A DNA stretch of 64,000 nucleotides, taken from contig OY804582.1 in NCBI GenBank assembly GCA_963680875.1, positions 48,192,646 to 48,256,645 of the forward strand. Reading direction: 5' to 3'. This document shows positions 33,411 to 44,602 of this stretch, piece after piece. Position numbers and translations under genes: made by a program. The notes beneath the pieces were generated by a model. The model did no database searches. It was not told the origin of the DNA and saw only the letters and a program-made list of their open reading frames with translations. The stretch is from Bathymodiolus brooksi (lineage: Eukaryota; Mollusca; Bivalvia; Mytilida; Modiolidae). The first letter of the stretch is position 1; each line of letters opens with the position of its first letter.

Positions 33411-34490
33411 CTTATGGTATGTAAGACTGTGCTAAAGTGGATGGATTCGGCTGACATTGTTGAGATATTGTAGATTTTTTTTATATATTGGTTTCAGTTG
33501 TTTATATTTTACGTCCTAATTTTTGTGGGACAAGTAGCACTGAAAATATCAATTATGCAACAATTTTCCCAGCAATAATATAGTGAATGCCACCTATAAT
33601 GTCAGTTACAGATTGCTGTTAGAGGCCGATGTTACAGGTCGTGGTTACACGCCGATGTTACAGACCGCTGTGCTAATAGCGAGTTTTATAGTAATTGGAC
33701 CCATTTTTGTGACAAGGTTAATATCTTTCACATAGTCGTAATTAATGGAAACATTATTCAAACTCTTTTTCAAACCAGTTCATATGACAGAAAAAAATAT
33801 CACAATTCGTACTTGATATATTTTGCGCTAAATGACCAGTTCGCTCTCGTATAAAATGTTCATCCCACGTCATCTGCTGAGGATCTATCGCTGTATATAA
33901 TCATCTGAGAAATCACGCACAATGTGTTTTATAGCTTAGAATGCCCAAATTCTACGTAAGACTTGATACAATGTCAATGTGGAAGTTGTGTTTTTCGATT
34001 GGCGTTTGAATGCCTGCAAATATTTGTTTGTATATAAATTGCATACCTTTGTTAAATAACCAGTCTGCCTTTACTGACGAAAGCTGTGTTGATCAAATTG
34101 GGGAGCGAAATCAAATCCAGTGATATGTGTACCACAGTTACCTGATATTGTTTGACCTCAAGGGAATATATGATTTTCATAAATTCGCACGCAATTAACA
34201 ATAACAGGATGTATGTTTTAAATATTTATTTATTAAATTGTCTTTTTAATGAATTTAAGATAATAACACCATTATTTTTTTAGATTACTCTATTATATTT
34301 TATGATATTAATTAACAAGAATAAAACGTAGGCACATATATTTAGTTATTTTTTATATTTGATATTGAATGAGAGGCACACTCGATTGGCGATATATAAA
34401 TCAATAAATCCATTTTAAAGTTGTAGTTGGATTACAGGTCATACCATTTGTTTTTGCAACGATACTATTATTGTACCAGTTTGCTATATT
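33407..34490. other. No supported feature
   Basis: AT-rich; a short duplicated word 'gccgatgttacag' occurs at 33,628 and 33,652. Confidence 0.4.
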
Positions 34491-34493
34491 ACT

Positions 34494-34623
34494 ATTGAAA
34501 CAAAAGAAGCTGCCTGTGTTAGACATAACGCATTTCATTTTGCGCATCTCGGCCTTCACCCGAGTACTCAGGCTGAAAAGGTAACCTGCTATGTCCAATA
34601 CGGGCCGCTTCTTTTGTTTCAAA
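34494..34623. mobile_element. Fold-back element with about 32-bp arms
   Basis: 'ttgaaacaaaagaagctgcc' pairs with 'gggccgcttcttttgtttca' at the other end; about 26 of 32 arm positions match. The minus-strand frame at 34,401-34,622 runs through it and is not a gene. Confidence 0.75.
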
Positions 34624-34939
34624 AGTGCTGTATGATTTACTAACAGCTATTCACAGCCGGTGAAGTATATTAATAGGATATCTGATAAATATTACACCAC
34701 CATAGTTTGATATGGGACATCACATTCCATATAAGCATCTGTGTTATTCCCTTATTTAGATGATACATATAGGCTTACTAGCACATCTAAAAGCTTTGGT
34801 CCACAAGTTAAATGAGTTGTTCGATACAATACTTTTCTGTAAGAAAAGCAGTAGTCCTGTCCATTATTACTGAGCCCATGGTTTCCTGATGTTAAGTGGA
34901 AATCATGACTTTGAAAGTTGTACGATGGCCAGTACATTT

Positions 34940-35260
34940 TTGTTAACTGCTACGGTCGTCTGTTTCACAAATGACCACACATATTTTCTGTTTGTCTTTC
35001 CGGAGCACTTGAGTTCGTCCGTTGCTTTTTTTCTTGTCTTAGTGGGGTTCGTGTTGTTCATGTTGTCAAATTATATCACGTCATTAGTTCCGTGTTGTGA
35101 TGTTAGGTACCTTTTCCGAATTCTATGGTAGGGGGTTCATTTTGATATTTATTTTATTGGTGGTGTGTTACATATACTGGTGTCCAAAACCATTTGATAT
35201 TGTCCGAGTTTCTGTTCTTTTATCTCCATGTTTGCACTGATGTTGGTTTGTGTCACTTCA
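34940..35260 (+). repeat. Penelope-like 3' tail copy
   Basis: Contains 'gtttcacaaatgaccacaca', 'agtggggttcgtgttgttca', 'gttccgtgttgtgatgtta' and 'tactggtgtcc', the longest version of the tail in the window. Confidence 0.65.
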
Positions 35261-35479
35261 GACTTGGAATGCGTGCCTTCAGCGTGGTCTAAGCGCTTTC
35301 ATTTATATACAGAAACAACTACTTGTTGCGTTGGCGTATACAAATAAATTGTAGGTCTATATGTTATAGACATTTACATATATCTACTGATTCCTCGTCT
35401 ACTTTAACAAGTACAACTAATTAATAGTACTATATAAGTACTAATCTATGTATAATGATCTCATCAAGGTTATCCTAAT

Positions 35480-35700
35480 CTGTGAACTCATTATTAATCG
35501 TGGGGTTCTTATTTTCGTGGATTCCATGGAATTCGTGGTTCACATTAAGCATAAAGAATAAAATCCAACGACATATTTTTTTCCCTATTGACTATAGCCT
35601 ATAATGCTTGAAACCACGAATTCAAGAAGCCAAGGATCACTGCATTTTGTAGAATTCACGAATATTGATGCTAACGAACAAAAATACTTTCACAGGATAT
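35480..35700. repeat. Short inverted repeat, possible MITE
   Basis: 'ggaattcgtggttcac' at 35,528 has an inverted partner 'gaaaccacgaattc' at 35,611, with further 'attcgtg'/'cacgaat' words on both sides. Ends are unclear. Confidence 0.45.
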
Positions 35701-35784
35701 AGAATTGCACACTGTTGGTGTGTATGTTATGGAAGTTTTAAGCTATGAAACAAATAAATAATGGCGTATGAATTTCGAACCCGT

Positions 35785-35940
35785 TATACATCCGTAGTTT
35801 TCGGTGTAGTGTTTTGTATATCACTGTTTGACCCTTTTCCGTTTATCCTTTAGCCGTTTTAGTTTTTATTCTTCTGTCATTTACGGCTTCTTATCACCTC
35901 TTATATATCGTCAAATCTCTCTTACGTACATATTACAGAT
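35785..35940 (+). repeat. Penelope-like 3' tail copy
   Basis: Carries 'gtgttttgtatatcactgtt', 'tttatcctttagcc' and 'tttacggcttcttatcacc'. Confidence 0.55.
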
Positions 35941-36099
35941 CATCTTTGGGAGGATATGGAACCTATGCCTATCATGCCTACGTAATCATGCCTACGTGAT
36001 AAGTGTTGTATACCTAACTGCTACGTAGAAACACCGAACTAAATATTATCCTCCACCAATATAATTTCTTTCCAATGAGCTTGTTATCCTGTCTATCCT

Positions 36100-36905
36100 G
36101 TCCTGTGTTCATTCTAGGAAGACTTCACACAGGAGATCCTCAAGGAAAATGAAAAGAAGTCTAATCCGGTCTTTTAACTTCAAGTTCCGCTATATAGATG
36201 ATGTCCTATCACTAAATAAGGTTAATGATTTTGTCGATTGCATCTATGTCATTGAGCTTGAGATAAAGGATACACAGATATAGCGAGGTATACTTCATAC
36301 ATTGACCTACACCTTGACATTGATTGTGACGACCCGTTAAGAACGGAATTTTACGACAAAAGAGATGATTTCAATAGTTTCATGGTGAGCTCTCTATTTA
36401 TATATTTGAATATGTGACAACATTACAACAACACCGCCATGTGGAATATATCTCTCAGTTGATCCGATATTCATGAGTCTGTGTTTCCTATTATGATTTA
36501 CTTGATATCGGGTTATTACTGGCGAAGAAGCAGCTACTGTATCAATTGTTTCTAATGGTTAAGATGAAGTCATCTCTTGGAAAGTGTTACGGTCAGCACC
36601 ATGACTTGGTTACGGAATAGCTGTGTTACAAATGACTACAAATATGTTATGTTTGTTGTTCATGACTTATCACTGGGTGTGTAGCAAGAGTAACACGACA
36701 GGTGCCATATATGGAACATGAACTGTTTACCCTTGTGAAGCACATGTGTTCACCTCTGGGTTTAGGTAGGGTTCCTGTTGCTCGCTCTTTGGTTTTCTGT
36801 GTAATGTTAGTGTTTGTTCTTTTTCGTTTGGTCATTCCATCGTCTTTACTTCTTCGATTTACGGAATCTAGTTACCCCCATCGTTTCTTCACACTTTTCC
36901 TACGT
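36100..36905 (+). pseudogene. Penelope-like RT remnant with its 3' tail
   Basis: From about 36,160 the plus strand encodes RSFNFKFRYIDDVLSLNKVN, containing the YIDD catalytic box, then DFVDCIYVIELEIKDTQ and a stop; further on, LYDKRDDFN-like text at about 36,345. A frame change precedes the YIDD block. Downstream (36,600-36,905) the coding trace fades into the tail repeated many times in this window ('gacttatcactgggtgtgta', 'ctcgctctttggttttctgt'). This is the copy that links the tail family to the reverse transcriptase. Assignment to Penelope-like elements is from memory of the YIDD region. Confidence 0.78.
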
Positions 36906-36999
36906 TGATATTCGTTCTTGTTATTGATGTTTAAGAGTTCTTGAATTGTCCACCCTTTTTAAAGTATTTCTCTGACCTCACATTATTATTCGGACAGTT

Positions 37000-38260
37000 G
37001 ATTATTATTTTGTTCTTGTGTAAATGAACATTAGGTTTTATCATTGTATGTTTAACAACGTGTTTAAATATTGTTGAACGTTCGGGAAAATAACCAATGT
37101 TGTAGTTTTTTATCACTTCTGTCTAACAACCTGGCTACCGTGATTATACTACTAATCTATATAATTAATACATATATGACTCTTGACAATGTATGTTCAG
37201 AACTGACGAATACATGAACTTTGAAAGTATATTCTCGCAATACAACCATCAAGTAACTAACCGACGGCAAGTAATTACAAATAATACAGACCATAGGTGA
37301 TAATTTGGAGATCTTAAAATCACGAAATATAATTGAGAATCGATGGGGCGTATGCCAATACATTTTTTTTTTCGTTTTAATTGTGGTATTTGTTATCCAA
37401 TTTGGCTTTGTAGCTATCAAACATGGACAGAATTTAAAATAAAAACGCTTTTGCATATGGAAATGTATTACGTAAGAGAATACATTTTTATGCATCACGT
37501 TGATTATTTTGCTTTAATCTACAGTTATAGTGTATGCTCCATTACGTAATATACGGAATATTGATTTATATATGTTCTTAATTTAACTCATTCTCGAATA
37601 AGTGTTTGAGACGACAAATCACAGAAAGTTCGAACCTTACATGTAAAGTATGAAAACGCTAGCATTATTTTACTATGAATGTGATTAATATTAACATCAA
37701 CATGGTACACAAAGGAGTCAGTCATTATTTTACTATGCATGGTATTAATATCTACAGATAACATGAACTTCTGGAGAACCTGAGATGACACAACGATACT
37801 AGCCCATATTCCATATGCCACCTTGTATGCAAAATCTGACGCAGACCAACTCGCACAGACCTATCAGACTCACCTAACATCGATAGTTACCCTATTCAGG
37901 AAAGACAAACATCACTAATCTTCGAAATGCAAGCTTGTCTATAACATGCACGGTATCTCACTCATATTACCTAGCAACATAGTAGGCCTATTTTGCAACA
38001 ATACAGTTCTTACCATCACACAACACGTATTTCACCATAATAAGGTACACTAGTCCTAACTCACCATTACCATCAATGAGATGACTTTAAACTGAGCAAA
38101 AGTCTTCGAAGTCGACACCATCCTCCTATAATTTCCCTAAGCATTTGTCGAGGTATCACACCGTCGCACATATTGTATTATCTAGAATACTTCAACCTCA
38201 ATCCCACAACAAACAAATTCGCTCCATCATTGAGAATAGAAAAACGAACTTTACACTCAG
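37000..38260. other. No supported gene; one dispersed repeat trace
   Basis: The stretch at 37,555-37,660 ('ttgatttatatatgttctta', 'aactcattctcgaataagtg', 'ttacatgtaaagta') recurs at 57,538-57,642. From 37,780 to 38,260 the base composition is less AT-rich and looks like decayed coding sequence, but no frame holds. Confidence 0.45.
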
Positions 38261-38269
38261 AGTGAACGC

Positions 38270-38440
38270 TAATCCCAGGTCTTCTTGATGTATCTCAATT
38301 ACAAGACACATGTTCTGACCTATATCAAAGACATACCAGAAACAGCAACATTATCCAAGAAACAATTGCTTGTAGGTGATAGCCTGCTGTTTCGGTCCAT
38401 CATAACTAGGTTGACAGCAACTTGTCCCACAAAGATCTAG
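38270..38440 (+). pseudogene. Possible SGNH/GDSL hydrolase fragment from a retroelement
   Basis: One frame is open for about 55 codons and contains KKQLLVGDSLLFRSI. A small hydrophobic run followed by G-D-S-L is the first block of SGNH hydrolases, which occur in several mollusc retroelements. No other block was found. Low confidence. Confidence 0.3.
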
Positions 38441-39124
38441 TATCACTAGAAGATTGAGAAGACCAATAGCTAATGAGCTATTGTATTTTAGAAAGATTGT
38501 TATATCACTTGACAGACGCGCTCGATTTCTGGTGGCTTCATTCCCAATTCAATTCTAAGGGGTCAATATCGGTTATTTCTCACAATACCATTTGACACAT
38601 GAACATAATCATTTAATTTTAATTGGCTATCATGTCTATTCACTCTGGTTTTGTTGCTCTCAAAGACTTATGGATTGTTTTTTATTTTCTTATTTTGGCG
38701 TACTCTATAAAGGTTATTCCAGAAACGCTTCGCGCATTCTGAATTATATATCTATATATTTATTGGAAGCATACGACAATATTGTATGTCGTAGACATAA
38801 TTCTTTCATATAATTATACAATTAGCTATTTTCTTTATACAGTTAGCAAAATCTGCTCCAGAGAGACATTTGTTTATGATAACCCCTTCGGTTGTTTTTT
38901 TCAATGACTTTACACATGTCAGATTTGAAATGGTTAATTTGGCTAATAACGTCTCCATTTCAATATGGATGGAAATAACCTTTTAGATCAGATCTCCGCA
39001 TTCAGTATTGTATGTATACACAAGATCTTTATAGTGGCAATAAACTCTAGTGCAAGTTTTAAACAATGTATTAAAGCGTATCGGCAAAAATGCGTTCCAT
39101 CAAAAAATAGACGAAGATGACATT

Positions 39125-39440
39125 CCACCCTCGGTTTTTTGGTGGTGTCCGGGTTGCTAATTTGCCTTTTTTTTTTTTTTTTTTGTAATGTCATTTTGTG
39201 CGTCGAAGTTCCGTATTGTGATGTCCGTTACGATTTCCGTCTTAGATGTTCGTTTCAGCTTTACCTCTACTTGCTTGTAGAAGAGCTCACGTCTTATGCT
39301 TGTTGTATTTTGTTGTGGATAGTGGTGTCCAACACATGTTGTGTTTTGTTTTTGTTTTGTTTGTCTTCGGCTTGTGTACCCTATGCTGTCAGTTTCTCTG
39401 GATTGTCAATTTTTTATTACCCCGTCGGTATTTTGTAACG
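39125..39440 (+). repeat. Penelope-like 3' tail copy
   Basis: Contains 'aagttccgtattgtgatgtc', 'gttacgatttccgtctt', 'ggtgtccaacac' and 'ccccgtcggtattttgtaac'. The overlapping frames here are tail sequence. Confidence 0.6.
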
Positions 39441-39638
39441 TTTGTGGTAAAACACAATAAAGGGCAATGCTGTGTTGCAGCAGAGCTGAAAATTCAAGTA
39501 CTGTTATTCTTAAAAGCAACATGTTTTCTATGATCTATAATGTCTGAAGTTGATATGATGTTAAGATTACTCAGAAATACTTGCTAGTTCTCTTATTAAT
39601 TAACATTTATTCACAAGATTATAAGGACACCCTTAAAT

Positions 39639-39681
39639 ATAGTTACGGACACTACATGGTTTTTGTAGTGTCCGTAACCAT
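39639..39681. repeat. Short hairpin with 18-bp arms
   Basis: 'atagttacggacactaca' and 'tgtagtgtccgtaaccat' pair with one mismatch around a 7-base loop. A related half-site 'ggttacggaccctaca' lies at about 39,815. Confidence 0.85.
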
Positions 39682-42600
39682 ATTTTCTGTTCTGCAGTTT
39701 TTATTTTGTCTACAATTGTTCATATTTTGACTGATTATAGCTACTCTGTGTATTTTACATCTTCAAACATGAAAATATCAATATTTTGACAATGTTTTCT
39801 AGAAGATTTTGTTACTGGTTACGGACCCTACAGATTATGATAGAGACATTTTTTGGACTTTGAAATACAAATAAACAAAATTTTAATCTAAAATCCTACT
39901 GAAATGGATTTTTTATTAACTTGTTATATTTGATGAGTGGGAAACATATTTTTTTTGTATGAAATTAGGTGTTTTATTATGCTTAAGCTTCACATAACGA
40001 ATGGGATAAATTCGTGTCTAAAACTATATAACGAAACATACCTTTTGGATAAAGCTTGATAATTTCTCCAATTGATATCCAATTTTCATGAATTTGGTAT
40101 CAAGTTAATCCTGATTAATTATTCTAAAAATTTATTTTAAAATAGTTTTGTTGTTTTCCTATTTTGAAAAGTAAATTTTGGTGTAAAAATAAACAAATGT
40201 CAAGTGCAACAGCATAACGCCTTATTTGTGCAAACTTTTCGGTACCCTTTTGCCTGTTACTCAAAAGCTATGAGAGATATCTTCTTGAAATGTTGTATGC
40301 AACGTCTATGTTTCACCATCCAAAACATGATATTAGAGTGATACCTTTAAATTCAATGGATGTATGTTAATATTGCACATAACACACTGATTTTGAGTAT
40401 GAGCCGTATATTGTGCCGTTTGTATACACTTAGACACAAAATCAAGTAAAGGAACAGCTTTTGTATGGTTATTCTGCATATTGTGTTATTTTGTTTCATA
40501 AGCAATCACGTTTGTCTCGCTTTTCTATTAATACTGTGTATTTAAAATGTGGCAATCTATGGCGTTATCTATTCAAAGCCGGACGTACATTTCTAATGTA
40601 CAGAAAGAATGTGTATTTTGCATTTGCTTTTCTTTTGTTTTATATATGTATGTAATAACTTATCTAGTTTTCTTACATAATATTCGGCACTATCTCCCAT
40701 TTATACTGACTAAATATTAAACCAAACGTTTTGAAAACGAATCTGATGTTCCAATTTCTCTCGTTTATATACACATGTGTTTCCATTTATCTTACAATGT
40801 TCGTTCGTGAGTCATAACTACTTTTTTGTTTAAATATATTGTGCTTTTCATTTGAGACCATTTTTGTAATCAACCTTTATTATATCTCTTTACATAGCTC
40901 TTGTATGGTAGTCCGTGTTTAAACATTGCTCAAAAATCGTGTTTTTCGATTTGGATTTTCATTTTTTTATATTGCTCATTTCATTAAGGGTTAGCAGATA
41001 AATAAATTATGTTGCAATTATTTGTATGTCACATGTTCAAATGTTAGATTGACTACAATGTATGCATTGCCAGGAATATACCCCAAAAACACATTAATGG
41101 TCCACAACTGTTACATATAATGATGATGTTCAATATTGGTCAGTTCATTTTATTTTGCGTAAATTCTCCATTTTACCTGACTATATCCTCATGATACTTA
41201 TACAACAACACATTTAATATGGTCTGAGTTTCCATGTGTTATACATGTAATACAACGATGCTATAGTTTTGTTTGATTACATGTATGTGTACACAACTCG
41301 TTTAATATTTCACTAGCACATTTATATTTTATTTATTGATGTAAAACCGTATATGAGTAACATATCTATGTTATTTACCGTAGTAATGTTATATCAATCA
41401 TTTTTATTTCATCTACACTGTATAATGTTCCCATTGTATAGACCACCAAAGCAGTAAATGTTTAATATTATTGTTTTACATGTTTATTTATGACAGTTTT
41501 AATCCATACCTAATTATTGACTTTTATTTCTTTTTCAGTCGTCAGTAAGTATTATGTTCATTATAGTTCTTTTATATTTAATTATATAAACTTTATAATC
41601 ACCTGTAAGGTAAGTATTATGTTCATTATAGTACTTTTTAAATTAAATATTATAATCACCTATAATGTAAGTACTTGTGTATCTAATATGTGTACATCTC
41701 ATGTTCTACGGTACCTGTACATGTGTAGATTATCTTACATATAACATCTACACTACTGTCATACAACATCCAGTACATTGTATATTGTACTAATTATCAT
41801 TTTGACATTGACATTAAAATGAACTATATTCTATACCGCAAATTAATAATAATTGCACTATTTATTAATTATAAATTGTAATAATTTATATATCATGTCA
41901 ATCCGGAACACTGACTACTGGCTGGATGATACCATCAATGACTAAAATTCCACAAGTAGATGTATCAGCCTCTAGTCATTATTAATATATGTATATTTTA
42001 ATTCGTGTGCACGATGAGTTTATTGTGGATACACTGAAAGTCCAAAAAATGTAAAGCTAATTAATTCAAAAATCGCTTTGAGCAAGATTCTTTTGGTTAA
42101 AAAGAAATACAAAATTGTTATCAAAACTACATTTTATCTTCCTTAATCAGATTTAGTTGATAGAGTATACATTATGCTTTTTCTACACTGGAAAAAGTAA
42201 AGTTTATATTCTTCACTCATAGATATAGCTAAGGGAATTGATATATGTGCTATGTAGATTTTGCTTTTCATTTTATAGTTAATAAAAAAACATAGTTTTG
42301 CTATGGTCTATTGTATTCCAAATGAAAACCTTTGTTATTGCAATAATCCAATTATAATATAAGTTTATGACCAGCTATTATTTAAACAAAAGACTAGTAC
42401 AATAATTTGACTTACTATTTGTAACGATAACTGCCCGTTAATAGTGTTGTTTGATATTTTTGTCACTTATTATTGTAAACACTTGTCTTAAGGAAGTGCG
42501 ATATACATATTAAAGGGGATGTGGGTACATTTGTTACGTCCAAGTATATAAACGAGCAACGTTACAACATATAATAACATAGGATTACAATAACGACCCA

Positions 42601-44602
42601 TGGTTACCGTAATTTGACGTTGTAATTTAAATATTTACAGCATGCATTGACTTGTCGAGGTAAATGCACATGGAAATAAAAAAGGTGTCACAGTAAACGT
42701 TCAGTGGTTGTAGGAAATTAACTCTTGCAAAACAACACAAGTAACAAATATCATGTATTAAGCATAATTTCGACATAAGGAGAAATGTGGAACCATTTGC
42801 TTATCTAAGATGGCGACATGGCGATATCTGCATTATCTGAACAAATATATTTACCAAGCACATGCATGCTATAGTTTCCGGAACTGTAAATGATCCAATA
42901 AATCAAGCCAAATTAAATAACAAATAATGTAAACAGTGAAATATTCAGAGGTGGCAAACCCCTACTGCCCTTACAAGTCCATGTAAACATGTCTGAAATG
43001 CACTACAATAATTGAATTTACCACAATTTAACAATGGAACGTGGCCGTAGCTTTCCTGGAGTCGATGTGGATTTCTGAACTATGCATAAAGTAATATTAA
43101 AACCTTATATTTCTAGCTTGTTCATTCTAGGTTTCCACATTGACTACACAATAATTATGTGTATATCCTCTTACTTCTAAGAAAATGCATACAATTAAAT
43201 AGAACTAAGAAAGGGATATCTTCACTAACTATCAAAATCGGCGTCACATTTTGAAGAAAAAAAATAAACAGAAATTGTTTATGCAATGTGTGTGATATTT
43301 TACTAAAACATACCTCACCCTTTCTTAAAATGTTTGTATGGCATAACTCGCATGTTTATGTTTTACAGAATTCCTACCTATTCACATCTTTGTACGACGT
43401 GCTACCCCATATATCATCATTCATCCGAAAAATCAATGTCATCGACAATCGTAATATTTGATCTATGAAATCCTCAAAATGAGTACATTGATGCGTTTAT
43501 ATTCTAAGTTTTCGAGGACTGTACTCATATAAACATATAATTCTTGTGACTGATACTTTAGTTACAGATGATTCGTATTTGACGTTGAGTGGTTTCTATA
43601 CTAGCCTATTTCACTGGGAAAGACGGGTGTTTACATCGTCATAGCTTCAACACTTTAATACGATATATTAAGCACATTCTCTCAAATACTCCGAAATCTG
43701 AACTCGCGATTACTGCTATGAGTACTTTTGTTTACATGCGTCATGGAAACTGATATTGCATGATACCAGATTTTGACCGACATTAGATTGATTGCAGAGT
43801 ATGAACTGGTGGACTTTAACTTTACTTCAGTATTAAACTAGGATTTCCCTTCTTTCTTATCCCCAATCAGAAGACAGGTATTCTCTCATTCTTGGAAAAG
43901 GTCATTCCTTCCATTTCTACTCACCGTTCCTGTATTTAATGAAATGTGTATTGCTGCTAACAAAAACGTTGAGTATTCTGAGAAAGAAAGGGAATAAAAC
44001 TAATGGCCTAATGCAATATGATGCTTAATGTACATGCGTAGTATTTACCTCTCCCACATTATCACTATCATTAAGTCATGGAAAATGTGGAAACAATAAT
44101 TCTGCTTGTACTATATATACTCCAGAAATTGTGTGACGTGAATAAAGCAATTATCGCTTACAAAACACGAAAACAAAAAATGAAAAATCCAACGCACGAT
44201 GCTAATACAATAATAATTATCTCCCTTTAATCGACGTTATTGTATCCAACAACTACAAGTATAATACCCAAACAACATTGTGTGCAATTCATGTATTTGG
44301 AATGTAATGGTATTCAAATAATGCTTGTTTGTTTTTGCTTGCTTACATTTGGAATATTCCTTCAATATTACAGTTGTTCGAATAGTACGTTTGACATTTA
44401 TAAATGCTCAGGAAAAAAAATCCAGTTTTTAAATCAACAATTTATTTTTCTAGATGTACATTATACACACTCTGACAATCAATTTATAAAAGGTTTGTTC
44501 ATTATTGAAAAAAGTTATCCATTATGTCTCTGTGTTAATCATATTCTCTGAAGTGTACAGTACTGTCTGGAATTGTTCTGTATAGTAATAGAAACTATAA
44601 AA
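39682..44602. other. About 5 kb of AT-rich DNA without a supported gene
   Basis: Only short frames with non-ATG starts occur. A two-unit repeat of about 65 bp with 'gtaagtattatgttcattat' lies at 41,538-41,660. No known element was recognised. Confidence 0.5.

Noticed and set aside
39125..39440. Membrane-protein-like frames in T-rich DNA
   Set aside because: Hydrophobic translation results from T-rich Penelope-like tails that recur across the window.
41535..41541. Six-nt micro-exon of the B-box gene
   Set aside because: Acceptor and donor look good, but the donor block is part of a local duplication and the distance is over 13 kb; too likely to be chance.
44240..44551. 103-codon plus-strand gene
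   Set aside because: Starts at TTG, has low-complexity hydrophobic content typical of AT-rich DNA, and no family resemblance.
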